NCBI RefSeq assembly: GCF_003324525.1
Contig: NZ_QGDC01000004.1
Location: 62,001-126,000, forward strand
Origin: Mucilaginibacter hurinus
GTDB lineage: Bacteria; Bacteroidota; Bacteroidia; Sphingobacteriales; Sphingobacteriaceae
Reading direction: 5' to 3'
DNA length: 64,000 nt
Of the stretch, positions 52,438 through 60,287 are shown in pieces. The first letter of the stretch is position 1, and every line of letters begins with the position of its first letter. Position numbers and translations under genes: made by a program. The notes beneath the pieces were generated by a model that was not told where the DNA came from, searched no databases, and saw only the letters and a program-made list of their open reading frames with translations.

Positions 52438-52456
52438 TAAAAAAAAGTACTTTTAT

Positions 52457-53176
52457 ATGCTGTTAAAATACAGGCTTGACCAATTACATACACGTGCGCG
52501 AAATAATCGCTGGATGCAATACTTTACCACTTTTACCCGGCTTGTACTTGCCGTGGGTTTTCTATTTCCCGGGTACGTTAAAATCATAGGTGAGCGCTTT
52601 ACTGATCTGCATAACAATCAACCGATGGGGCGCTACCTTGAAGCCCTGTATCACACCGGTTACTATTATACTTTTATTGGCTACGCACAAATATTTGCTG
52701 CCTTACTTTTACTAATACCACGTACGGTAGCACTTGGCAGCCTGCTGTATCTTGCAATTATATTTAATATCCTTATCCTCTCCCTTGCTGTCAGGTTTGA
52801 GGGATCCCTGCTAACAGCGCCTTTAATGGTTATTGCCTGCCTGTACCTGCTTTGCTGGCATTACGAACGTATTAAATTTATTTTACCATTCAATACTCCG
52901 CCGGTAGTAACAACAGCGCCTGACAAAAAATTTCCTATAAAGTTTTTTGCCCTTGTGTTGGCCACCTTCCTGACTGTGGGCTTTACAGTTACACATATTT
53001 TTAATTTGATGCCGCGTAATACGTTATCAGATTGTGAAACCCAGTGTGATGATAGCGAGAATCCTGCAGCTTGTAAAATATTTTGTGAAAGCATCCACAA
53101 TAAGGGAGTATATCTAGACGAAGCGCTAAAGAGATATGAACATAGCGTTAAGACCCAAAGCAATGCAAATGACTGA
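52457..53176 (+). CDS. DoxX-like membrane protein with twin CX3C tail
   Basis: 239 residues, about five membrane helices. RLVLAVGFLFPGYVKIIGERFT (about 30-51) is the usual DoxX helix 1; further helices lie near 75-95, 98-115, 117-135 and 168-185. After the last helix the tail has SDCETQC and ACKIFCESIH, two CX3C pairs, which could form two disulfides outside the cytoplasm. DoxX-type proteins are linked to quinone/thiol redox reactions. It has its own promoter and stands alone. Confidence 0.82.
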   Translation: MLLKYRLDQLHTRARNNRWMQYFTTFTRLVLAVGFLFPGYVKIIGERFTDLHNNQPMGRYLEALYHTGYYYTFIGYAQIFAALLLLIPRTVALGSLLYLAIIFNILILSLAVRFEGSLLTAPLMVIACLYLLCWHYERIKFILPFNTPPVVTTAPDKKFPIKFFALVLATFLTVGFTVTHIFNLMPRNTLSDCETQCDDSENPAACKIFCESIHNKGVYLDEALKRYEHSVKTQSNAND

Positions 53177-53375
53177 TGAAGCCAGCGCATCCTTTTACAA
53201 CAGATTCTCATTCCTATACCTTTTAGTCGATATATTTTTGAGGGGTCAAAAGATTATGTTGTTCAAAGAAATTTAACTCTAAAACAGTTTAAGGATAACA
53301 ACTATCTACTCCCCCACAAGCTGCACGTGTAACGAATCGATTAAGTTTTATTTTTAACAGCAAAACTATCCATGC

Positions 53376-53383
53376 TATCTTTG
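53376..53383 (+). promoter_or_regulatory. -7 box of the gene at 53401
   Basis: TATCTTTG matches TAnnTTTG exactly, 17 bp before the ATG at 53401. No strong -33 element is seen. Confidence 0.4.
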
Positions 53384-53400
53384 AGCTCAATTGCTATACA

Positions 53401-53703
53401 ATGACGCTCCTCGACTTCAAAGCCTCCCTTCAATTCCCTCACCCCGACAGCACTTTTTCAGTCTATTTAAAAAGCCTGTGGTATGACGGCAAAGGAGACT
53501 GGGACCGCGCACATGCGGAAGTTGACCAGCTCAGCGACCGGCAGGCGGCGTGGGTGCATGCCTATCTTCATCGTAAAGAGGGTGATATTTGGAACGCGGA
53601 TTACTGGTATAAACAGGCAGGGCGGCAACGTCCGTCGGTGTCTTTAGCCCAAGAATGGGAACAGCTGGTAAACTACTTCCTTACTAGCTCTAATCCGCGT
53701 TAG
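53401..53703 (+). CDS. Small conserved-looking protein of unknown function
   Basis: 100 residues, all helical, Trp- and Tyr-rich: WYDGKGDWDRAHAEVDQL, WVHAYLHRKEGDIWNADYWYKQAGR. The pattern of two helix pairs resembles a single tetratricopeptide-like unit. I recall similar short proteins in many bacteria but know no function. It has its own -7 box. The stop is 94 bp from the converging TPM gene. Confidence 0.75.
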   Translation: MTLLDFKASLQFPHPDSTFSVYLKSLWYDGKGDWDRAHAEVDQLSDRQAAWVHAYLHRKEGDIWNADYWYKQAGRQRPSVSLAQEWEQLVNYFLTSSNPR

Positions 53704-53796
53704 CTGGCATCTGTTGGGTTTTTGTGAAAGTTGCAAGGGATATCACTGTTCAAATATAAACTTAAGTTGATACGACTATCCTCATCTAATGCCAAA

Positions 53797-54678
53797 TTAC
53801 CAATCTGACGTTGCCCCACCACCTGAGAACCCCTTATTTGATTGTGAGTCCCGGCCCTTATTTCCGCCCCAGTTGCCGTATTTGCTGGTATCGCTTTTAT
53901 ATCCATTAGAAGATTCAGTCTTATATGATCGTCCCGGACGATCTGACTGTCGATCATACGGTCGGTAATCACGTTCACGGTAACGTTGTTCAGGTATAGC
54001 ATTAAAGGTGCGGCCCCTATTAATCAAATCCATGTATCTTTGGTTTTCAATCACTTTTATATTTTTACGCACGGCCTTTATAAAGCGTATCAAACCATAA
54101 AACAGCGTCAAAATTACTAAAAGGACTATGCCGGCTATTACATAATCATACCATTCAACGACGGGCAAAGGTGGTTCGTCATTGCTATAGGTTTCCATGG
54201 CTAATTGTCCTAAATCAACAGATAGTTCTTGTGCAATGTTATCTACCAATACATTTAAGCCATTGTAATAATTTTTATTTTTAAAATATGGTTTTAAACG
54301 CTCCATTATTTCAAAAGCTATTATGTCAGGTATCTTACCTTCTAAGTCTCGAGCTACCTCCATGCGTTGCTTTCTCTGGTTTATAGCAGCTACATAAACC
54401 AATCCGTCATCATTTTTGCCTACCCCCCATTTCCGTGCTATCAGCAATGAATAATCTTCTATTTCATAATCTTTGGGAATTTCGTTAACCAATACCAGCG
54501 CGAGCTGTACCCCTGATTGCTTTTCTATAATATGTATTTTTTTGTTTAACGAATCGATTTGATCCTCATTTAATAGGGAGGCAAAGTCGTTTACATAAGT
54601 ATCCGGCAAAGGCTTTGGTATTTGAGAAAATGCAGTTAAACCGATAAAAACAAACAGGATAGTAAACAATCTTTTCAT
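53797..54678 (-). CDS. TPM-domain membrane protein (YgcG-like)
   Basis: 293 residues. A Sec signal (MKRLFTILFVFIGLTAFSQ) is followed by a TPM phosphatase-like domain (about 22-160): YVNDFASLLNEDQIDSLNKK, GVQLALVLVNEI and ARKWGVGKNDDGLVYVAAI. A membrane helix lies near 178-198 and a basic, Arg/Tyr/Ser/Gly-rich tail ends GFSGGGATSDW, the usual YgcG-type Gly/Ser end. Members face the periplasm and may assist membrane-protein quality control. It is divergent from the PAS gene at 54759. Confidence 0.87.
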   Translation of the reverse strand: MKRLFTILFVFIGLTAFSQIPKPLPDTYVNDFASLLNEDQIDSLNKKIHIIEKQSGVQLALVLVNEIPKDYEIEDYSLLIARKWGVGKNDDGLVYVAAINQRKQRMEVARDLEGKIPDIIAFEIMERLKPYFKNKNYYNGLNVLVDNIAQELSVDLGQLAMETYSNDEPPLPVVEWYDYVIAGIVLLVILTLFYGLIRFIKAVRKNIKVIENQRYMDLINRGRTFNAIPEQRYRERDYRPYDRQSDRPGRSYKTESSNGYKSDTSKYGNWGGNKGRDSQSNKGFSGGGATSDW

Positions 54679-54758
54679 GTGCAGGTTGGTAAAATTAAGG
54701 TGAAAATAAAAATAATTTTTTACTTACCTTAAACGCATAATTAAACCAATTACTAAAC

Positions 54759-55334
54759 ATGAACGCGGGCGCTTTAAAAATCGCGGTTATTTATGTAGTT
54801 GCGGGCATTTTGTGGATCACATTAAGCGACCAGTTACTGCTGATGCTGCAAAATAGCCTTGATATTCAATTGCTTTTGCTGTTAAACGGCGTAAAGGGCA
54901 TCGGCTATGTATTAATTACCGGCTTGTTGTTATATAAGCTGATTAACATGCATACAAAACGCCTGGCAGAAAGCGAGAAGCAATACCGCAGCTTTTTTGA
55001 TTATAACAGTAGCCCCATGTGGATCATTAACAGGCGCACGATGCTATTTACCACTGTTAACGATGCAGCTACGGTTGCGTATGGGTACAGCCGCCACGAA
55101 TTTTTAACTATGTCTGCCCTTGACATTAGCTTGCCAGAAGATATTAATAAATTGATTGGAGCCTTTAAAGATCTAAAAACAGGTATTAACTGCGTAGGCG
55201 TGCAACGTCATGTTAAAAAAAACGGGGATGTAATGACCGTAGAAATAACCGTGCATGTTATTGCCGGCCAAAAATCCGGGAATGTCATGTTAACAGCTAT
55301 ACCGACTGATGGTTATCAAGTAACTATTCAATAA
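54759..55334 (+). CDS. Membrane-anchored PAS-domain protein without output domain
   Basis: 191 residues. Two N-terminal helices (about 6-28 and 38-60; VVAGILWITLSDQLLLML, GYVLITGLLLYKLI) are of the type that heads many PAS histidine kinases in this group. A single PAS domain (about 72-190) follows: YRSFFDYNSSPMWIINRRT, VNDAATVAYGYSRHEFL, MSALDISLPEDI. It stops at the end of the PAS domain with no kinase, cyclase or regulator part. It is either a truncated kinase or a stand-alone sensor that needs a partner. Its last 11 bp overlap the end of the converging gene. Confidence 0.82.
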   Translation: MNAGALKIAVIYVVAGILWITLSDQLLLMLQNSLDIQLLLLLNGVKGIGYVLITGLLLYKLINMHTKRLAESEKQYRSFFDYNSSPMWIINRRTMLFTTVNDAATVAYGYSRHEFLTMSALDISLPEDINKLIGAFKDLKTGINCVGVQRHVKKNGDVMTVEITVHVIAGQKSGNVMLTAIPTDGYQVTIQ

Positions 55335-57129
55335 TCAATTTGCCTGCCCGGGCATACTCCCCCGCGCTAATGATTATAACATAAACACCTTTTGTTAATC
55401 CGGCCAGTTCCAAAGCCATAACGTGGCTCCCCGCGGTCTTTTGACCGGTTTCAAAAGATTTTAACGCTTTGCCATGATCGTCATAAATTATAACCGTGGC
55501 GTTTGAATTAAAGGGTAACGTGTATTTTAGATTTGTATAGATTGACGCCGGATTGGGATAAATGGCTATTTCATCCTTAATTACTTTGTTAACCGGAAGT
55601 TTATTGATCGTTAGTAGCGACGCGGAAGCCTCAGTGCGGTAAATGTCAATACCAAAAGCACTTCCAATCATTATTTCAGGTAAACCATCTCCATCAAGGT
55701 CACCTATCCAGTCGGGCAGGGTACTTACCGGGCAGGTAACTTCGTCTTTAAAATAGTCCTTATTTATTTGACCCGGCCCTGCCTTGTTGTTATATAAACT
55801 AACAGCACTAAAATCGGTGTTGTAGGTTACCAAATCCGGCCTGGCGTCGCCGCTAGCATCGGGCAATACAAAATTATTATAGTAATCACTTACCAGGTTA
55901 ATGCTGTTAAGGCTGATTGGTATACCGCTGAATTTCCCCGTTGTTGATGTATTATGGATAAGCACCGGCGCTTTCCCCCCGGTTTTGCTGATAAGGACGT
56001 CTGTTTTGCCGTCTTTATCCATATCGCAAAGACTGAAGTTCACCGGCATAAAATTTAGAGTCACACTTACATACTGAAACGAAGAAGCGGTAATGACGCC
56101 TTTTAGCGCATTATTACGCAAAAGTGCCAGTGCCGAAGTTGAGGGGCTCGCCGCTACGATATCCGGCTTACCATCACCGTCCATATCACCTATATTAAAG
56201 CTTGACGGCTCAAAATCAAAAGGGATTGCAACCGGAGCACCAAACATGGTTTTAAATGGCTTGCCTGCAATATATACGTTGCGATATATTGATAGGTATC
56301 CGGCTGAATTAAGAACAAGCATATCCGGTTTACCATCGCCGTCAACGTCATGGAAGCGCGTCACTTTATCGCCCGGTTTTAGCTGAAAGTTATAACTTGC
56401 AGGTGCTTTTTCAGTGCTATCAGTTATAACAATGTTGAATAATTTTATATGTCCCGGCGTACTTACATTTTGAAAAAAGGACAGAGAATTGTTCGCGTTG
56501 GCAACAGTGCTATACCCTGTATTCATTAATATCACATCGCGTTTACCATCGCCGTCAAGGTCGTTTATGGCTACAATGCCTGGTTGCGGGCCGGTTGTAT
56601 ACTTTATCGGAGCAGCAAAAGAACCGGTATCTATTTCTCCTGTCTTAGTTTTATTTCGCAACACTATAAGCTGGCGCGCGGTAGGCGACGTGGCAAGCAA
56701 GTCCGCCTTACCATCGCCATCCATGTCGTTCAATTGCAAATCAGCAACACCCGTTATGCCGGGCAACCTTACTTTACTAGCGAGCGACGTAGGTTCGGGC
56801 GAGAAAGTAAGCTCAAAATCCTTGTCAGACATACAGCTAAGCCGGGTTTGCTTATTGATAATGTTAACCGGTCCGAACTTAGCGCCAGCGGGCACTGTAA
56901 CCAGGAGTCGCGTAGAATTAGCACTATTAATACTTGCGCGTACGGGGCCAAAAAACACTGTGTTACTATCGGAGATAGCAGAGAACCCATCACCGCTTAT
57001 AGTTATTTGTGTACCCACCGGTCCGCGGGATGGGGTTAATGTTGTTACCTTGGGCTGAGCGAAAACGCCGACGGTAGTTGCTAATGCCAGCAACAGTAAA
57101 AGCAGGGCATTAAAATTCATGGAAGACAT
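55324..57129 (-). CDS. Secreted VCBS/FG-GAP repeat protein with IPT/TIG and T9SS sorting domains
   Basis: 601 residues. The Sec signal is at 1-24. An IPT/TIG domain (about 28-105) has VTTLTPSRGPVGTQITISGDGF. It then carries repeated DxDGDGxxD calcium-binding turns (DMDGDGKADL, DLDGDGKRDV, DVDGDGKPDM and more), which build a beta-propeller. The last 80 residues (IYPNPASIYTNLKYTLP...KGVYVI) are a type IX secretion sorting domain, so the protein is surface-attached or released. It lies 13 bp downstream of the rhamnosidase-like gene in the same direction. Confidence 0.9.
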   Translation of the reverse strand: MSSMNFNALLLLLLALATTVGVFAQPKVTTLTPSRGPVGTQITISGDGFSAISDSNTVFFGPVRASINSANSTRLLVTVPAGAKFGPVNIINKQTRLSCMSDKDFELTFSPEPTSLASKVRLPGITGVADLQLNDMDGDGKADLLATSPTARQLIVLRNKTKTGEIDTGSFAAPIKYTTGPQPGIVAINDLDGDGKRDVILMNTGYSTVANANNSLSFFQNVSTPGHIKLFNIVITDSTEKAPASYNFQLKPGDKVTRFHDVDGDGKPDMLVLNSAGYLSIYRNVYIAGKPFKTMFGAPVAIPFDFEPSSFNIGDMDGDGKPDIVAASPSTSALALLRNNALKGVITASSFQYVSVTLNFMPVNFSLCDMDKDGKTDVLISKTGGKAPVLIHNTSTTGKFSGIPISLNSINLVSDYYNNFVLPDASGDARPDLVTYNTDFSAVSLYNNKAGPGQINKDYFKDEVTCPVSTLPDWIGDLDGDGLPEIMIGSAFGIDIYRTEASASLLTINKLPVNKVIKDEIAIYPNPASIYTNLKYTLPFNSNATVIIYDDHGKALKSFETGQKTAGSHVMALELAGLTKGVYVIIISAGEYARAGKLIIE

Positions 57130-57142
57130 GTAAGGAATTACG

Positions 57143-59506
57143 TTAAATTACAAAGATGTTTTCGCCAGCTTTAAGCGGATATGTTTTTCCCTTCCAAACA
57201 AAAGTGCCCGAAGTATTTTGCGGCAGGTCAATACCTATCTTCCACTTGCTATCTTTCAACACATAAGCTACCAAAATCTTCCCGTTGGGATGGGGTATCT
57301 CTCCGCTAGCATTGGTAAGCGTACCCAGGTGGGGTTCAATCTTTACCTTTTTAAAACCAGCGGCATCACTATCAATCCCCAAAACGCTCCTGAAAAACTC
57401 AATGTTCGGGCTGCATCCCCACGCATGGCAATCCGACCGCGTATTGTTTAAATCTGAGGTTTCAGCCCATGTAGTAAGCCCCATATTGATATTATTACGC
57501 CAAACGTCGAGCCAGTTTAAGTAGTCGTCGCCTAACCCGGCTTTTACAAGTGCCTGGTGCAGGTAATATTTAAAATAAATAGTGCATTGTGTTAATCCGG
57601 GAGTGTTTAACAGCCTTTTACCAAACGCAGGCATATCCTCATCGGCTACCATATTTGTTAGCAAAGCCAGTGCGTTGGCATGCTGCGAAAATGTGTTTTT
57701 TTCCTTGGTATCAGCAAATAGCTTTTTACCGGAATCCCAGTATTTTGATTGGATGGTTTGCTGCAACTTCGTGGCTTTACCTGCATAAAGCGCGGCGTAT
57801 TGCACAGACCCGATTTTAGCCTCCATAGCAGCGGCCCATTGGTACGCCCACAGCAATTGCAGATCAACAATAGCCGAGCTTCCATCGCTTCCTTTGGGCG
57901 CCGCACCGTCTCGCCAGCCGGTACCGCCTACCCAGTCAACAAACGTCCAGTACGGTGTATTTTTTAAGGAGCCATCGGGTTGCTGGTACTTAGCAAAAAA
58001 TTCCATTATGGCTCTACAACCCGTAAGCTTGTTTTTAACAAAGTCCGCATCGCTCCGGTACATCCAGTAATCGTGCAACATACCAATATACCATAATGAA
58101 AAGGTAGATATGATTTGAGTGGTATGGCTAGGGTACCGGCTCAGTGTAACACCCTCGGGTAAACGCGAGTGATCCATAAGGTTTAACGCATAGCGCGGCA
58201 AACGGTCATCGGCGCTGTTAAAATAAGTTACCAGCGCTTGTATGCGCGTATCGCCTATGTACTGCAATTGTTCATAATACGGGCAGTCGGTATAAGTTTC
58301 AAAAGCATTTAACCTTGCTGTGCGCCAACCAATATCCAATATCTTTTGTATCTCGGTATTGTCTGAACTGAAAACCGATGGCTGCTTGAACGGATAGCCG
58401 GTAAAAGTGCCGTACAAACTATCAATTACCAATGGTGAATTTTTTGTTTGCACATATAGCCTTAAATATCTGTATGTACGAAAGTTAAACGTAGTAAACG
58501 CCTGACCGGCTTTGCCGTTAGACGTAATGGTGTCTGTTAAACCCCTGAAATCCTTGCCCGCTACGTCATTCCGATTACTTTTACGCATGCCTTTTGTAGG
58601 TATATAATCAAACAGAGATTCGGCGTAACCTACAGACAGACCGGCACCCTGGCCCTGGCTAAACTTTAAGGTAACGTATGCGTTGGTTTCATAAGTTTGG
58701 TCCAGTAATATCATCACCTTCTTGTTGGCAGGAATAGTTAACGGCAAAACTTTTTTGGGAATGGGATTTGGTACGTCCATACCGGCAACCTGGCGCACTT
58801 CCGTAATTGGCTGGTAAGTCATCTCCATGGCTGGCAGCGGCGATGGTACCAGCATATAACCAAACCCGTCAGTAAATCCTTTGGGCTGTCCCGCAAAAAG
58901 GCTTGCTGCCGTTGGCCATTTACTGTCGTCAAAGGCTGCTGTATGCCAGTCAGTTATAGTTTTATTCATGTCAACCTTTTGGCCGTTTATTGCCACAAAA
59001 TATCCCCATACCGCATCAAAGGCTTTATCCTGAACACACTTCCAACTGCCGTTAGTATTAATTACCTCCTCGGCGGCCGTGTTACCCTGTACAATAAATG
59101 CAGACCGGAGGCTTGACTGATACTCGGGGCGCAGGTCGGCCTCGTTCCAAACAACTGCGGCTATGCTGTTCTTACCAGCCTTAAGATATTTGGCGATATC
59201 AACCGTATTATAGTTCCAATTATAAAAGTCGCCGCGTGTTGGCCCGACTGACGCCAGCTTACCATTAACATACAGCTTATACCGGTTATCGGCCGAAACA
59301 TGAATAATAAACTTTGACGGCTTACCTGCTACATCAATACTTTTACGGAAATAATAAACCCCATATGTTGTTCCCTTATCAAACAATATATTCACGCCTA
59401 TCCATTGCGCATTCCAGGCGGTGTTTGCTCGTAAAGTGTCCTGGCAGCGGCCTTGTTTGGTTAATAACAAACACATACCAGCGACTAATACAAAAAGGTA
59501 TTTCAT
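57143..59506 (-). CDS. Alpha-L-rhamnosidase-like glycoside hydrolase (GH78)
   Basis: 787 residues with a Sec signal (MKYLFVLVAGMCLLLTKQG). N-terminal beta domains (about 30-370) include FRKSIDVAGKPSKFIIHVSADNRYKLYVNG, typical of GH78 accessory domains. The (alpha/alpha)6 barrel (about 380-700) has TDCPYYEQLQYIGDTRIQ; the usual GH78 form is DCPxRxERxGWxGD, so the Arg is Tyr here. A C-terminal beta-sheet domain follows. It probably releases alpha-linked rhamnose from plant or bacterial glycans in the periplasm. It heads the two-gene unit with the T9SS protein. Confidence 0.87.
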   Translation of the reverse strand: MKYLFVLVAGMCLLLTKQGRCQDTLRANTAWNAQWIGVNILFDKGTTYGVYYFRKSIDVAGKPSKFIIHVSADNRYKLYVNGKLASVGPTRGDFYNWNYNTVDIAKYLKAGKNSIAAVVWNEADLRPEYQSSLRSAFIVQGNTAAEEVINTNGSWKCVQDKAFDAVWGYFVAINGQKVDMNKTITDWHTAAFDDSKWPTAASLFAGQPKGFTDGFGYMLVPSPLPAMEMTYQPITEVRQVAGMDVPNPIPKKVLPLTIPANKKVMILLDQTYETNAYVTLKFSQGQGAGLSVGYAESLFDYIPTKGMRKSNRNDVAGKDFRGLTDTITSNGKAGQAFTTFNFRTYRYLRLYVQTKNSPLVIDSLYGTFTGYPFKQPSVFSSDNTEIQKILDIGWRTARLNAFETYTDCPYYEQLQYIGDTRIQALVTYFNSADDRLPRYALNLMDHSRLPEGVTLSRYPSHTTQIISTFSLWYIGMLHDYWMYRSDADFVKNKLTGCRAIMEFFAKYQQPDGSLKNTPYWTFVDWVGGTGWRDGAAPKGSDGSSAIVDLQLLWAYQWAAAMEAKIGSVQYAALYAGKATKLQQTIQSKYWDSGKKLFADTKEKNTFSQHANALALLTNMVADEDMPAFGKRLLNTPGLTQCTIYFKYYLHQALVKAGLGDDYLNWLDVWRNNINMGLTTWAETSDLNNTRSDCHAWGCSPNIEFFRSVLGIDSDAAGFKKVKIEPHLGTLTNASGEIPHPNGKILVAYVLKDSKWKIGIDLPQNTSGTFVWKGKTYPLKAGENIFVI

Positions 59507-59933
59507 GATAAATAAGAAAATAGCGGATTATAATTCCTGCTAAAATAGGCGGCACTGTTTTAACAACTGTTATGAACTGTGATGACATTTAAGAATGGAC
59601 CTGGCTATGGTTGGTGCAGCCATTAATTATAACAGTACTGCTTAGTGCGGTGGCAGCTGTAATTTATTGTTTTATAGACAATTTGCGCCACCTGGGCGGT
59701 TTGCTAAGTAGCGGTTACATAATTAGCCTGGTCGTTAATTTTTTCATTTCGGATAGGAATTGTGCTTGGCCTACATGGCGCCATGTGTGACTAACCCGGA
59801 ATGCACAACCCAATGCTAAGCGGTTAGGCTATCAAATGCAGTTTGAGTACTATTAAAGCATATATCCTTTTATTAGTATCATCAATGTAGCATTGTATGG
59901 CTAGTTCACGTAATATCTGCAAAGCTATTTGAA
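59507..59933. other. Gene-free gap of 427 bp
   Basis: Between the divergent rhamnosidase-like gene and the small lipoprotein gene. A short hydrophobic frame from GTG 59614 to TGA 59790 (58 codons, MVQPLIITVLLSAVAAVIYC) is possible but has no ribosome-binding or family support. No promoter with a clear TAnnTTTG was found for either flanking gene. Confidence 0.3.
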
Positions 59934-60287
59934 GTGAACATTACTACATTATATAAAACCTTAACACTGGCATTAGCGCTGCTGGTATCTACAGGCCCAA
60001 TGGGATGTAAAAAAGATGATAATAAATCAAAGAAAGCCGACGGCGTTGTATTAGATTTTGGGAATATCAAAGCCGACGGCTGCGGCTGGGTTATACGTAT
60101 AGACCAGATAGATTACTCACCGCAAAATCTTGACGAAGCGTTTAAACAGGATAACCTGAACGTTACTTTAACATACGATCAATTGGCTACCCGCTTTCAA
60201 TGCGGCCTTGCAGCAAATATTGGCTTACCGCAAATAAAAGTTAATGATATCCGTCAGGTTAATAAGGATCCACATCGGGCTGAATGA
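59934..60287 (+). CDS. Small putative lipoprotein
   Basis: 117 residues from a GTG start. A hydrophobic N-terminus (TLTLALALLVSTGPMGC) ends in a Cys followed by KKDDNKSKK, a plausible lipobox (PMGC; the family norm is L-[AS]-[GA]-C). The rest is a compact beta-like domain with GCGWVIRIDQIDYSPQNLDEAFKQ, of a kind seen in short secreted proteins of this phylum; two further Cys are present. Function unknown. Its last 29 bp overlap the converging priA 3' end. Confidence 0.7.
   Translation: MNITTLYKTLTLALALLVSTGPMGCKKDDNKSKKADGVVLDFGNIKADGCGWVIRIDQIDYSPQNLDEAFKQDNLNVTLTYDQLATRFQCGLAANIGLPQIKVNDIRQVNKDPHRAE

Noticed and set aside
59614..59790. 58-codon hydrophobic frame from GTG
   Set aside because: No start-site or family support in a gene-free gap; kept only as a remark.
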